In this document: piece after piece, positions 23,085 through 32,383 of the stretch
Numbering within the stretch: position 1 is the first letter of the stretch
How the letters are laid out: each line of letters starts with the position of its first letter
NCBI GenBank assembly: GCA_017470055.1
Contig: JAFUFD010000092.1
Span: 1-55,768 of the forward strand
Direction: 5' to 3'
DNA: 55,768 nucleotides
Source: Prevotella sp.
GTDB lineage: Bacteria > Bacteroidota > Bacteroidia > Bacteroidales > Bacteroidaceae
Made by a program: the position numbers and the translations under genes
Notes under the pieces: generated by a model
The model's input: the letters and a program-made list of their open reading frames with translations, nothing else
Told to the model about the DNA's origin: nothing
Databases searched by the model: none

Positions 23085-24977
23085 TTACTCCAAATAAGTG
23101 TATCCATAGAGTCCTGAGCGGTAGTTGCTAAGGAACTCTTTACCTTCTTCTAAGGAAATCTTACCTTGCTTGACACTTTTTGCCACCCATATTTCCAGTT
23201 GGCGGACGAGTTTCTTGGGCTGGTACTGTACGTACTCCAACACCTCTGCCACCGTCTCACCATCGATAATCTGGTCGATGTGGTAACTGCCGTCTTTCAC
23301 AGAGATATGTACTGCGGTAGTATCACCAAACAGGTTATGCATATCTCCAAGAATCTCCTGGTAGGCTCCTACGAGGAAGACACCCAGGTAATAGGTCTCG
23401 TTCTTCTTTAAGGCATGCACGGGCAGTGAGTGCGTATTATGGAGATTGGTCGTGAAATTGGCGATCTTACCGTCACTGTCGCAAGTGATGTCCTGAATAG
23501 TGGCATTACGGGTGGGGCGCTCGTCAAGACGCTGGATGGGCATGATGGGGAACACCTGATCGATAGCCCAAGAGTCGCTGAGGCTCTGGAACAGAGAGAA
23601 ATTGCAGAAATACTTGTCCGCAAGGAGTTTGTCGATTTTCATCAGTTCCTCAGGGATATGCTTCAGGCTCTTGGCGAGCGCATGGATCTCATGGCATACG
23701 CTCCAGTACATTGCCTCAATCTCGGCACGAGTCTTCAGGTCGACAATACCATGTGAGAAGAGGTCGAGCACCTCCTCACGGATTTGCTCCGCATCGTGCC
23801 AGTCCTCCAGTACGTTGCGAGGAGAGAGGTTGTCCCATATCTCATAAAGGTCTTTTACCAACTGATGGCTGTTCTCATCAGGCTCGAACTCCTCGGGCAT
23901 CTCTGGCAGTGAGGCGGTTTCCAGCACATCCATCACCAAGATAGAATGGTGGGCAGCAAGGGAACGTCCGCTTTCCGTGATGATATTGGGGTGGGGCAGT
24001 TCGTTCTTGTTGGCGGCATCCACGAAAGTGTAGATACAGTCGTTGACATACTCCTGGATCGAGTAGTTGACAGAACTCTCGCTGGATGGGGAGCGTGTAC
24101 CGTCATAGTCGACACCCAGTCCGCCACCGCAGTCTACGAAGTCTACGTTATAGCCCATCTTATGCAGTTGGATATAGAACTGGGAAGCCTCGCGCAGTGC
24201 TGTCTGAATACGGCGGATTTTAGTAATCTGGCTACCGATATGGAAATGGATGAGGCGCAGGCAGTCGCGCATATCCTTCTTATTCAGGAGTTCCAGTGCC
24301 TCCAAGAGTTCTGCGCTTGTCAGTCCGAACTTTGAGGCATCGCCGCCACTCTCCTCCCATTTGCCGCTACCGCTGGAGGCAAGTTTGATGCGGATTCCGA
24401 TATTGGGACGCACGTTCAGTTTCTTAGCCTCACGGGCGATGATCTCCAACTCGTTCATTTTCTCCACGACGATGAAGATTTGCTTGCCCATCTTCTGTGC
24501 TAATAGGGCCAGTTCAATATAACTCTCGTCCTTATAACCATTACAGATGATGATGGAATCGCTTTGGCACTGCATGGCGATGACGGCATGCAACTCTGGT
24601 TTGGAGCCAGCCTCCAGACCCAGGTTGAACTTGCGTCCGTGGGAGATAATCTCCTCGACGACAGGCTGCATCTGGTTGACCTTGATAGGATACACCACAT
24701 AGTTCTCGCCTTTATAGTCATATTCCTTCGCCGCCTTCTTGAAACAACTCCATGTCTTCTCGATACGGTTGTCGAGAATGTCAGGAAAGCGAAGTAATAC
24801 GGGAGACTGGACATCACGCAGTGACAGTTCATCCATCACCTCACGGATATCAATTTGGGTACCATCCTTGCAAGGAGTCACATAGACATTACCCTTGTCG
24901 TTGATACCAAAATAACTGGTTCCCCAGCCGTTGATGTTGTAGAGTTCCTTGGAATCCTCAATCGTCCATTTCTTCAT
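23085..24977 (-). CDS. speA: Biosynthetic arginine decarboxylase
   Basis: The 630-residue PLP enzyme makes agmatine from arginine for polyamine synthesis. Its length and motifs fit SpeA. YPIKVNQ near residue 97 carries the PLP-binding Lys. The barrel motifs HFHIGSQ (near 245) and DCGGGLGVDYDG (near 280) follow, and a C-terminal sheet domain contains VFLVGAYQEILGDMHNLFGD. It starts ten bases after aroK ends and so lies within the topA operon. Confidence 0.95.
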   Translation of the reverse strand: MKKWTIEDSKELYNINGWGTSYFGINDKGNVYVTPCKDGTQIDIREVMDELSLRDVQSPVLLRFPDILDNRIEKTWSCFKKAAKEYDYKGENYVVYPIKVNQMQPVVEEIISHGRKFNLGLEAGSKPELHAVIAMQCQSDSIIICNGYKDESYIELALLAQKMGKQIFIVVEKMNELEIIAREAKKLNVRPNIGIRIKLASSGSGKWEESGGDASKFGLTSAELLEALELLNKKDMRDCLRLIHFHIGSQITKIRRIQTALREASQFYIQLHKMGYNVDFVDCGGGLGVDYDGTRSPSSESSVNYSIQEYVNDCIYTFVDAANKNELPHPNIITESGRSLAAHHSILVMDVLETASLPEMPEEFEPDENSHQLVKDLYEIWDNLSPRNVLEDWHDAEQIREEVLDLFSHGIVDLKTRAEIEAMYWSVCHEIHALAKSLKHIPEELMKIDKLLADKYFCNFSLFQSLSDSWAIDQVFPIMPIQRLDERPTRNATIQDITCDSDGKIANFTTNLHNTHSLPVHALKKNETYYLGVFLVGAYQEILGDMHNLFGDTTAVHISVKDGSYHIDQIIDGETVAEVLEYVQYQPKKLVRQLEIWVAKSVKQGKISLEEGKEFLSNYRSGLYGYTYLE

Positions 24978-24987
24978 CTTTGTGGGT

Positions 24988-25515
24988 TTATAGGTTTAAT
25001 AGTTTACGTAGTGCCTCTACGCTAATCTGGATTTTCTCGTAGTTGTCCATCAGGCTGACATCAAGGGTATAGCGTGCCTTGTTATAGAACTCCTCACGCT
25101 TAGCGACCTGCTCTGTGATATAGGTAATCAGTTCCTCAGGGCTTTTGTCTTTAATCAACGGGCGTTCCACCTTTCCCATCAGCAGGTGATTGTAGAGAAC
25201 CTCAGGACTCGCTTTCAGGTAGCATACGTCACCCTGTTGGTTCAGATAATCGATATTGTCGAAAAAGCAGGGAGTACCGCCTCCACAACTGATGATGACA
25301 TTCTCAAACTCAGCGACCTCATGCAACATATTATACTCTATCTGGCGGAATCCCTCTTCTCCACGCTCAGCGAAAATCTGCGCCACCGTCTTGCGCATCC
25401 GGCTCTCGATATACCAGTCAAGGTCATAGAACATCATGCCTGTCTCCTTGGAGAGTGCCTTGCCCACGGTGGTCTTGCCGGAGCCCATATAGCCTATGAG
25501 GATAATGCGTCTCAT
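24988..25515 (-). CDS. aroK: Shikimate kinase
   Basis: From the ATG at 25515 the product has 175 residues, the usual length. It begins MRRIILIGYMGSGKTTVGKAL with the Walker A GYMGSGKT. DLDWYIE near 35 binds shikimate, and FRQIEYNMLHEV and IISCGGGTPC are further family motifs. The open frame extends upstream to 25551, but this start gives the ATGA overlap with topA and the correct N-terminus. It makes shikimate 3-phosphate for aromatic amino acids. Confidence 0.95.
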   Translation of the reverse strand: MRRIILIGYMGSGKTTVGKALSKETGMMFYDLDWYIESRMRKTVAQIFAERGEEGFRQIEYNMLHEVAEFENVIISCGGGTPCFFDNIDYLNQQGDVCYLKASPEVLYNHLLMGKVERPLIKDKSPEELITYITEQVAKREEFYNKARYTLDVSLMDNYEKIQISVEALRKLLNL

Positions 25516-27836
25516 TTCTTCTTGGCTAGTGCTTGGACAATATTCATGCACTCCTCGTAAGAGAGTTCCGTGGCACGCTGGTGCATATTCTTGGGTATGC
25601 GGAAGTTCTTGCCGTCATATGCGATATAGGGACCATAGCGTCCGTTGATGACCTCCAATTTACTGTCTTCCGTGAAAGTCTTCAGATGACGTTTCTCCTC
25701 CTGCTGGCGTTTCTCGTTGATCAGGCTTATAGCCTCATCCAGCGTGATAGTCATTGGGTCGGTCCCCTTGGGTAGGGAGGTATATTTCTTCTGATGTAGG
25801 ATGTAAGGTCCGAAGCGACCAGTACCGATGATGACATCTCCTCCCTCGTACTCTCCTACGGTGCGAGGCAATTTAAAGAGTTCCAGAGCCTCCTCCAGAG
25901 TCAATGTCTCCAGACTTAACTCGCTGGGCAGTTGCGCAAATTGGGGTTTCTCATTGTCGTCGGCAGTACCAATCTGGATGACAGGTCCGAAACGCCCGAT
26001 CTTGGCGAAGACAGGACGACCACTCTTGGGGTCAACACCTAGTTGACGCTCACCTGCCTTATGCTCCTGACGGGCGTTGATGGTCTTTTCGACAGTAGGC
26101 TCAAAGTTCTTATAGAAACTCTTCATCATACTCGTCCATTTCTCTTTGCCTTCTGCGATCTTATCGAAGTCACGCTCCACCTTTGCTGTGAAGTTATAGT
26201 CCATGATATCCTTGAAATGGTCCATCAGGAAGTCGTTGACAACGATGCCAATATCGGTGGGCAACAGTTTTCCTTTGTCAGAGCCAGCCATCTCCTTACG
26301 GATCGACTGCTTGACTTGTTTGCCTTTCAGCGTGTCGATGGTGTAGGTGCGCTCCTCGCCCTTCTTGTCGCCTTTGTGTACGTAGTCACGCTGTTGGATG
26401 GTGGAGATGGTGGGCGCATAGGTGGAAGGACGACCAATGCCCAGTTCCTCCAACTTATGTACCAACGAGGCCTCCGTATAGCGGACGGGACCTTGGCTGA
26501 AACGCTCCGTTGCCTGTATCTCACGACGAGTGAGTTCTTGTCCTTTCTTCAGTGGGGGCAGGATATGTCCAAACTCCTCCTCCTGTAACTCCTCGTCATC
26601 AATGGACTCACGGTAGACCTTGATGAAGCCATCGAATTTCACAACCTCACCTTGGGCGATAAATTTTGCCGTAAGCAATTCGCCATTAGCCGTTAGCCCT
26701 ATCTCTGCGACCGTCTTCTCAATCTCTGCGTCAGCCATCTGACTGGCGGCAGTACGCTTCCAGATAAGTTCATAGAGTTTCTTCTCCTGTGCCGTACCCT
26801 CTATCTCCGTCTGGTTCATATAGGTGGGACGGATAGCCTCGTGAGCCTCCTGTGCACCCTTGGAACTGGTATGATATTGGCGGGGCTTGCTGTATTCCTC
26901 ACCATAGAGACTCTTGATCTCCTCTTTGCTCGCATTGATACAGAGAGCAGAGAGGTTGACAGAGTCAGTACGCATATAGGTGATACGTCCGTTCTCATAC
27001 AAGTGCTGGGCAACCATCATCGTCTGGCTAACAGTGAATCCCAGTTTGCGGGCAGCCTCCTGTTGGAGGGTAGAGGTAGTGAAAGGAGGAGCAGGGGTGC
27101 GCTTCAGCGGTTTCTTGCTGACATTGTCGACGACAAAGGTTGCCTCTTTGCATTTCTCCAGGAACTGCTCTACCTCCTCGTGGGTCTTGAAGCGAGTTCC
27201 CAGCAGTGCCCTGACCTCTGTCTGTGAGCCGTCAGGATTTGTAATAGCGAAAATGCCGTTCACACTATAGAAAGGCTCACTCTTGAAATTCTGTATCTCA
27301 CGCTCACGCTCTACGATCAGACGGACAGCAACACTCTGTACGCGTCCAGCGGAAAGGGCAGGTTTTACCTTACGCCAAAGAACAGGTGAGAGTTTAAAGC
27401 CCACAAGGCGGTCAAGGACACGACGTGCCTGTTGGGCATTTACCAGATTCATATCCAGATGACGCGGATGCTCGATAGCCTCTAAGATGGCAGGCTTGGT
27501 AATCTCATGGAAAACAATGCGGTTGGTCTTTTCCTCATCAAGTCCTAAGACCTCGCAAAGATGCCATGAGATGGCTTCTCCCTCACGGTCCTCATCGGAT
27601 GCGAGCCAGACTTTCTCTGCTTTCTTGGCGTTGGACTTCAGTTCTTTGACCAGTTTCTCTTTTTCTTCTGGAATCTCATATTCAGGTTCGAGTGTCTTGG
27701 CGTCGATACTCATCTCCTTTTTCTTTAAGTCACGGATGTGTCCGTAACTGGACATCACTTTGAAGTCGTTACCCAGAAATTTCTCGATTGTCTTTGCCTT
27801 GGCAGGCGACTCTACAATCACTAAATTCTTTTGCAT
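25512..27836 (-). CDS. topA: DNA topoisomerase I
   Basis: The 774-residue type IA enzyme relaxes negative supercoils. The N-terminal Toprim domain shows LVIVESPAKAKTIEKFLG and ASDEDREGEAISWH (acidic metal site DxDxxxE type). The catalytic Tyr is in GRITYMRTDSVNLS near residue 285. The C-terminus carries repeated domains (GRYGPYIAYDGKNFRIP, GRFGPYILHQKKYTSLP) instead of zinc fingers, as usual in Bacteroidota. It leads the six-gene operon. A -7 box TACTTTTG (complement of 27863-27870) lies 27 bases upstream. Confidence 0.96.
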   Translation of the reverse strand: MQKNLVIVESPAKAKTIEKFLGNDFKVMSSYGHIRDLKKKEMSIDAKTLEPEYEIPEEKEKLVKELKSNAKKAEKVWLASDEDREGEAISWHLCEVLGLDEEKTNRIVFHEITKPAILEAIEHPRHLDMNLVNAQQARRVLDRLVGFKLSPVLWRKVKPALSAGRVQSVAVRLIVEREREIQNFKSEPFYSVNGIFAITNPDGSQTEVRALLGTRFKTHEEVEQFLEKCKEATFVVDNVSKKPLKRTPAPPFTTSTLQQEAARKLGFTVSQTMMVAQHLYENGRITYMRTDSVNLSALCINASKEEIKSLYGEEYSKPRQYHTSSKGAQEAHEAIRPTYMNQTEIEGTAQEKKLYELIWKRTAASQMADAEIEKTVAEIGLTANGELLTAKFIAQGEVVKFDGFIKVYRESIDDEELQEEEFGHILPPLKKGQELTRREIQATERFSQGPVRYTEASLVHKLEELGIGRPSTYAPTISTIQQRDYVHKGDKKGEERTYTIDTLKGKQVKQSIRKEMAGSDKGKLLPTDIGIVVNDFLMDHFKDIMDYNFTAKVERDFDKIAEGKEKWTSMMKSFYKNFEPTVEKTINARQEHKAGERQLGVDPKSGRPVFAKIGRFGPVIQIGTADDNEKPQFAQLPSELSLETLTLEEALELFKLPRTVGEYEGGDVIIGTGRFGPYILHQKKYTSLPKGTDPMTITLDEAISLINEKRQQEEKRHLKTFTEDSKLEVINGRYGPYIAYDGKNFRIPKNMHQRATELSYEECMNIVQALAKKK

Positions 27837-27919
27837 ATACTCTTATATTAAGTTTCGGGCTGCAAAAGTAGAGAAAAGTTTTGGTTACACCTTATATATA
27901 TAGTAGTTTTTTGCTTTTC

Positions 27920-28444
27920 TTAACGATTGAGTGCTAAGAATTTTTCTACAGCATGACGGATACTGAGCAGTCCGAACTCCTCGGGATGGAGGTCGGTGAT
28001 GGGAATCCATAAGCATGCTTCCGCGTCGTCATCAGCCTTGACGGAGACATCGGCGGGGACATGAGCCAGGTAGTCCATGTCAAGGGTATGGACACCTAGT
28101 CCACTATACAGATAGACATTAGGACTGGAGAAAAGATATTCTATCTTGTCAACATCTAAACCAGTTTCTTCTTTAATCTCACGGCGCATACCTTCCTCAG
28201 CCGTCTCATACATATCCACAAAACCTCCGGGGAGGTCGAGCGTTCCTTTTGCCGGCTCTTTTGCCCGACGTACCACCAGTATCTCCTGACGGTCGTTGAC
28301 GATAAAGGCAGCAGTAGCGGCACAAGGATTGGCATAGTATACAAAACCGCAGTCCTCGCACTTCTTGCTCTTGAAGTTATGAATTATAAAATGCTTACTG
28401 CCACAGATTGGGCAGTAAGCAAATTTCTCTAAGGGATGCTCCAT
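27920..28444 (-). CDS. Nudix hydrolase with zinc ribbon
   Basis: From the ATG at 28444 the product has 174 residues; the ATG at 28462 would overlap the esterase gene. A zinc ribbon CPICG...CEDCG lies near residues 12-32. The Nudix box GGFVDMYETAEEGMRREIKEETG near 72-94 has all catalytic Glu residues. The layout resembles NADH pyrophosphatase-type proteins but is shorter, so the substrate is open. It follows the sialate esterase gene by five bases. Confidence 0.88.
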   Translation of the reverse strand: MEHPLEKFAYCPICGSKHFIIHNFKSKKCEDCGFVYYANPCAATAAFIVNDRQEILVVRRAKEPAKGTLDLPGGFVDMYETAEEGMRREIKEETGLDVDKIEYLFSSPNVYLYSGLGVHTLDMDYLAHVPADVSVKADDDAEACLWIPITDLHPEEFGLLSIRHAVEKFLALNR

Positions 28445-28449
28445 CTTTT

Positions 28450-29913
28450 CTATTTTTCCCACTTGTCAGTTCTGAAAGGGAACAATGGCAGATTGCCACC
28501 ATTTTTCACATTACCTATCTGGAAATTCTTGAAACAATAGCGGACGGCGACAGGCTTTTTCACCTTAGGTGAGGTGATGCTAATAGCCTCGTCCCAATAG
28601 CCACCGCCAGACTGCCAGAAATGTTTAGCCTCGGCAGGGTAGAAGACTTTGTCCTCTCCTGCGATCTCAAAACCAACCATCTCCTCGAAGGGAGCATCAC
28701 ACCAGTAGTTGTCCTGTGTATGGATGAAGATGGTGTCGTTCTTAATCGTCATGTCCTTATACGATGAACTCTTATATTGGATGGTCTCATAGCCATAGTC
28801 ACGATTCAGCGCCGTGAAGGCAAGACGTTCTCCTACAGGTTGTTTCTGGGTAGGATGTATCTGGGTGGTCTCGTAAGGATAGGCGAGGTCGTTAGTAGAT
28901 ACCAATGAACTGTTAGGGATTATCTGACTTGCCTTGTATTGTTGCTCACGTAGGAGTGCGCCATCAGTGCCATTGACATTATCCTCATAGGCGTATGGGG
29001 CAATCTCGACGAAGTAGAACGGAATCTCACCCAGTCCGAATTGTGAGCGCCATTGCTCCACAAGTAGTTTCATGCGCTGGGAATACTGGTCTCCCGGGTC
29101 TCCTACGTTTGAGCATCCCTGATAGTAGAGGATGCCTTTTACCGTTGCCTTCAGGATAGGGTTGAAAGTACCGTTACCCCATAGCAGTGAACGATGGTAG
29201 TCCCATTGTGCCCATTTCTTGCAGATAGCCACAGAGTCGGTAGGGTCATTGGTATATTTCTCCAGATTCTCCTTGGTGAGCCAACTCTCCACACGGGAGC
29301 CGCCTTTGTTAGCCTCGATGATACCTACGGGGATATCAAGGGTGCGACTCAGCAGACGGGCGAAGAAATATCCAGTGGCAGAGAACTCGCTGACGGTCTT
29401 AGGACTGCATACACGCCACTCACACTGGGCGTCGTTGAGGGGCTTTGCTGACATCACACTGGGAATCTTGATACTGCGTACCCCTTTCGAGTTGGCGGCA
29501 TCCAGGACATGGTGGTTATAGTCTTTCACAGGACACATGCCGAACCCCTTGACAGGCATCTCCATGTTCGATTGTCCCGCACAAACCCATACCTCGCCCG
29601 CGAGTACATTATTAATAGTGACTGCTCCTTCACCGTCATTGAAAGTGATGCTCAATGGGGTGTAGGAGGCTTTGGGCGATCTCACCGTCAAAAGGAACTG
29701 ACCGTCCTTTCCCGCTTTCACCTCACTCTTGTCCTGACTCCATGAGGTGGTTGCCGTGACGGTGCTGTTGGGCTTAGCCCACCCCCATAGACGTACGTCG
29801 GTTTGTTGTTGAATGACCATATTGTCGCCCACGAGGTGTGACAACTTGACTTTCGCCTGTGTCCCCCAGGCAAGGGTAGCAAGAACTGCTAATGATAGGA
29901 TTCTCTTATACAT
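28450..29913 (-). CDS. Sialate O-acetylesterase-like secreted enzyme
   Basis: The 487-residue product has a signal peptide (ILSLAVLATLAWGTQA). The SGNH fold of the SASA family is marked by VWVCAGQSNMEMPVKGF near 105 (nucleophile Ser in GQSNM), GGSRVESWL near 205, and ILYYQGCSNVGD near 260. The His of the triad is probably in TQIHPTQKQPVGERLA near 360. Such enzymes remove acetyl groups from sialic acids or plant glycans. With the divergent lipase-like gene at 29992 it suggests glycan deacetylation. Both share the symmetric promoter at 29940-29972. Confidence 0.88.
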   Translation of the reverse strand: MYKRILSLAVLATLAWGTQAKVKLSHLVGDNMVIQQQTDVRLWGWAKPNSTVTATTSWSQDKSEVKAGKDGQFLLTVRSPKASYTPLSITFNDGEGAVTINNVLAGEVWVCAGQSNMEMPVKGFGMCPVKDYNHHVLDAANSKGVRSIKIPSVMSAKPLNDAQCEWRVCSPKTVSEFSATGYFFARLLSRTLDIPVGIIEANKGGSRVESWLTKENLEKYTNDPTDSVAICKKWAQWDYHRSLLWGNGTFNPILKATVKGILYYQGCSNVGDPGDQYSQRMKLLVEQWRSQFGLGEIPFYFVEIAPYAYEDNVNGTDGALLREQQYKASQIIPNSSLVSTNDLAYPYETTQIHPTQKQPVGERLAFTALNRDYGYETIQYKSSSYKDMTIKNDTIFIHTQDNYWCDAPFEEMVGFEIAGEDKVFYPAEAKHFWQSGGGYWDEAISITSPKVKKPVAVRYCFKNFQIGNVKNGGNLPLFPFRTDKWEK

Positions 29914-29939
29914 TGTTTCATGTTTTTAGTCGAAATACG

Positions 29940-29972
29940 TTGCAAAGATAATGATTTTTTGTATCTTTGCAA
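29940..29972. promoter_or_regulatory. Symmetric overlapping divergent promoters
   Basis: TTGCAAAGATA and TATCTTTGCAA form a perfect 11-bp inverted repeat with an 11-base centre. Each arm holds the -33 TTG of one promoter and the -7 TATCTTTG of the other, both with 19-bp spacing. RNA polymerase cannot occupy both at once, so the two esterase genes may be expressed alternately. Confidence 0.8.
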
Positions 29973-29991
29973 GCAAGAAAGGTAAGAAATT

Positions 29992-30816
29992 ATGAAAATG
30001 CTTAAGACTCTAATCGCTATTTCTATGTTATTAATGTCTACTATGGCTCATGCACAGCAAGGGGCGGAGATGGATTTGTGGCCCTCTGCTCCTAACACGT
30101 CGAATGGGGATCCTAATGATTTGGCAAAGGTGACGGTATTCCTGCCCAACAAGGATGTTGCCACAGGTCGTGCTATTGTGATTTGTCCTGGAGGCGGATA
30201 TACGCACCTTGCTTTCGAGAAGGAGGGGACCTCGTGGGCTCCCTTCTTCAACGCACAGGGTATCGCCGTCGTCGTATTGAAATACCGTATGCCTCATGGA
30301 GTGGCACAAGTGCCTATCGAGGATGCCGAGGAGGCAATGCGGCTGGTACGGAGGATGTCTGTCGCCTGGAATATCAACACAGAGGATGTGGGTATCATGG
30401 GATTCTCCGCAGGAGGTCATCTTGCCTCTACGATAGCGACGCATTCCAAGGGTGATGCACGTCCTAATTTCCAGATATTGTTCTATCCTGTGATTACGAT
30501 GGAGCAGGGTGTGACCCACCAGGGTTCCCGTGATAACCTGTTGGGCAAGAAGCCGAAACGAAAACATTTGAATGAATATTGTAATGAACAGCATGTCAGC
30601 GGTTCCACTCCTCGTGCCTTCATCGCTCTTGCCCACGACGACAAGGCGGTGTCACCCATCAATAGCATCAGTTATTACGAGGAACTCTGTCAGTGTAAGG
30701 TCCCTGCCACTTTGCATATCTATCCTACGGGTGGACATGGTTTCGGCAGTCTGCAGTCATTCCCCTATCATTATGAGATGATGTTGGAATTGCGTGCGTG
30801 GTTGAGGAGTTTTTAA
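29992..30816 (+). CDS. Secreted alpha/beta hydrolase (esterase)
   Basis: The 274-residue product has a signal peptide (TLIAISMLLMSTMAHA). The alpha/beta hydrolase fold shows the oxyanion segment CPGGGYTHLA near 64, nucleophile elbow GFSAGGH near 143, Asp in ALAHDDKAVSP near 213, and His in GGHGFGSL near 247. It resembles acetylxylan/feruloyl esterases of the BD-FAE type in Bacteroidota. It probably acts in the periplasm on acetylated plant glycans. A strong terminator follows at 30851. Confidence 0.85.
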   Translation: MKMLKTLIAISMLLMSTMAHAQQGAEMDLWPSAPNTSNGDPNDLAKVTVFLPNKDVATGRAIVICPGGGYTHLAFEKEGTSWAPFFNAQGIAVVVLKYRMPHGVAQVPIEDAEEAMRLVRRMSVAWNINTEDVGIMGFSAGGHLASTIATHSKGDARPNFQILFYPVITMEQGVTHQGSRDNLLGKKPKRKHLNEYCNEQHVSGSTPRAFIALAHDDKAVSPINSISYYEELCQCKVPATLHIYPTGGHGFGSLQSFPYHYEMMLELRAWLRSF

Positions 30817-30819
30817 GGT

Positions 30820-31165
30820 CTCCCAGGCACACATTTGCGAATCATAATCGGAATCGTCTCCACGTGGGACGATTCTTTTGTTATGGTGACTTTCACCATG
30901 CAAGCCTTGCTGTTGAGGGGGATAGAGATAGCCATCTATCTCCACGCCCACCATCGCATCGATACTCCCGTCGCTGTCCACGTCACCTGTGCAAAAGTGA
31001 TAGACAGGGTAGGGCAACATCCATTGGTCATTGGTGGAGTCGGTCTGCAGGGTCAACGCATACAAAGAGTCGTTTCGCTGTATCAATGAAAAACCTCCGT
31101 TCTTCATCTCTTGGCTGGCAGCAGGTGTACTTGACAATAGCCAACAGCCAAAAATCGCCCTTCAC
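30820..31165 (-). pseudogene. Degraded gene for a small exported protein
   Basis: A GTG at 31165 opens a signal-peptide-like start (VKGDFWLLAIV), but the continuation SSTPAASQEMKNGGFSLI lies in another frame, so a frameshift sits in the signal peptide. The middle (QWMLPYPVYHFCTGDVDSDGSIDAMVGV) resembles the FG-GAP-like region of a Prevotella protein family of unknown role, but then similarity ends. The remaining frame runs through the terminator of the convergent gene. Two lesions make a broken gene likely. It directly follows the thioredoxin-like gene. Confidence 0.5.
30851..30879 (+). terminator. Terminator after esterase gene
   Basis: GAATCGTC (30851-30858) pairs with GACGATTC (30868-30875) and is followed by TTTTG. 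Confidence 0.8.
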
Positions 31166-31167
31166 TC

Positions 31168-32310
31168 TTACAGCAGACTTCTAAGTTCTGCCTCCAGATC
31201 CTTTACCTGCATACTCCTCTTGTAGAGAGCGTTGTCACGAGTGATCAGGAAGTAGTTGGGCAGCCCTTGTATATTATAGGTAATCAGCAACTGTGAGTCC
31301 ACACCCTCTGGGTCACGTACATTGATCCAGGGCAGTGCCGCAGTCTGCTGCTTCCAGAAGTGCTCGTCGGTATCGAGTGACACCTGATAGATCTCCAAAC
31401 CTTGCGCATGGTACTTATTATATAACTCTCTTAGGAGCAGGATACGCTCTGGCGATTTCTCCAGTCCGAAGAGGTGGAAGTCAAGGAGTACGACCTTACC
31501 TTTCAGTTCTGACAGGCGGCGTTGCTGTCCCTTGTTGTCGGTGAGGGCAATATCTATCAGACCTGTTGCGCCTATTTGGTTGACATCGATAGCCTTTGCC
31601 GCATTAGCCTCGGAGATACGGATGTTATTCATGCCCTCTATGGCGATATTATGTAGGTTGGCACCACGCTCTGAGCCCGGATAGTAAGTATCCCAACTGG
31701 TGGCAACGGCAGCAAACACTTTGATGTCGTCTTTGTCTGAGCGGGAGTTGAAGATAAGCATATTTCCAAGTGCTTGGAAGAGAGCGAAATAGGAGTACGA
31801 GCGGTTGGGCTCTTTCAGGATGTAGTTCATCTTCACCTCCTGCTTGTAGTCCTGAATCATCTTCAGAATACTGTCGTTCGACTCATCGACACTGAGGTTG
31901 TCGTTCTGCTGTACAGCCATCGCACGTTGTGTCAGGTCTATCTGCTTGAGTGTCAACTCCTTGATCTTCGAGCAGTTGTCAGAGCCGCTCACCTCATATT
32001 GGGTTGCCATCTGTGGATATTGTGCCTTGATGGTAACCGTCTCCGTAGAGTCGATGCTCACATTGATAATCTGGTCACTGATGCGCAGACGGTAGAACTC
32101 GGGTGCCTCAGTCTGTTCCTCCGCAAAGGCGAAGGCACCATCCTCATCCAGTTTCACAGAGTCGAGCACGGCAATCTCCTCCAGTCCTACGTTCTCGAAA
32201 TAGAGCACAGAGTCCTTGGCATTGGTGATATTGCCTTCCACATGAAACTTTTTCTCGCTACACGAAGCCAAAGCCAATACAGCAATGGCAGTTATCAGAT
32301 ACTTTCTCAT
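31168..32310 (-). CDS. TlpA-like lipoprotein without redox cysteines
   Basis: From the ATG at 32310 the product has 380 residues, beginning MRKYLITAIAVLALASCSEK, a lipoprotein signal with Cys at 17. The N-terminal half (VEGNITNAKDSVLYFENV) fits DUF4369. The C-terminal half is thioredoxin-like (LSELKGKVVLLDFHLFGLEKSPERILLLRELYNKY, then GLEIYQVSLD and GLPNYFLI). The usual WCxxC site is replaced by FGLEKS, so disulphide chemistry is unlikely. The role is probably structural or sensing at the membrane. A -7 box TATCTTTG (complement of 32337-32344) precedes it. Confidence 0.82.
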   Translation of the reverse strand: MRKYLITAIAVLALASCSEKKFHVEGNITNAKDSVLYFENVGLEEIAVLDSVKLDEDGAFAFAEEQTEAPEFYRLRISDQIINVSIDSTETVTIKAQYPQMATQYEVSGSDNCSKIKELTLKQIDLTQRAMAVQQNDNLSVDESNDSILKMIQDYKQEVKMNYILKEPNRSYSYFALFQALGNMLIFNSRSDKDDIKVFAAVATSWDTYYPGSERGANLHNIAIEGMNNIRISEANAAKAIDVNQIGATGLIDIALTDNKGQQRRLSELKGKVVLLDFHLFGLEKSPERILLLRELYNKYHAQGLEIYQVSLDTDEHFWKQQTAALPWINVRDPEGVDSQLLITYNIQGLPNYFLITRDNALYKRSMQVKDLEAELRSLL

Positions 32311-32383
32311 TTTATCTATTTTTATGAATTTGCGTACAAAGATAGTAGAAAAAATCGATTCTCCGAAAAGAAAAGGCATTTAT

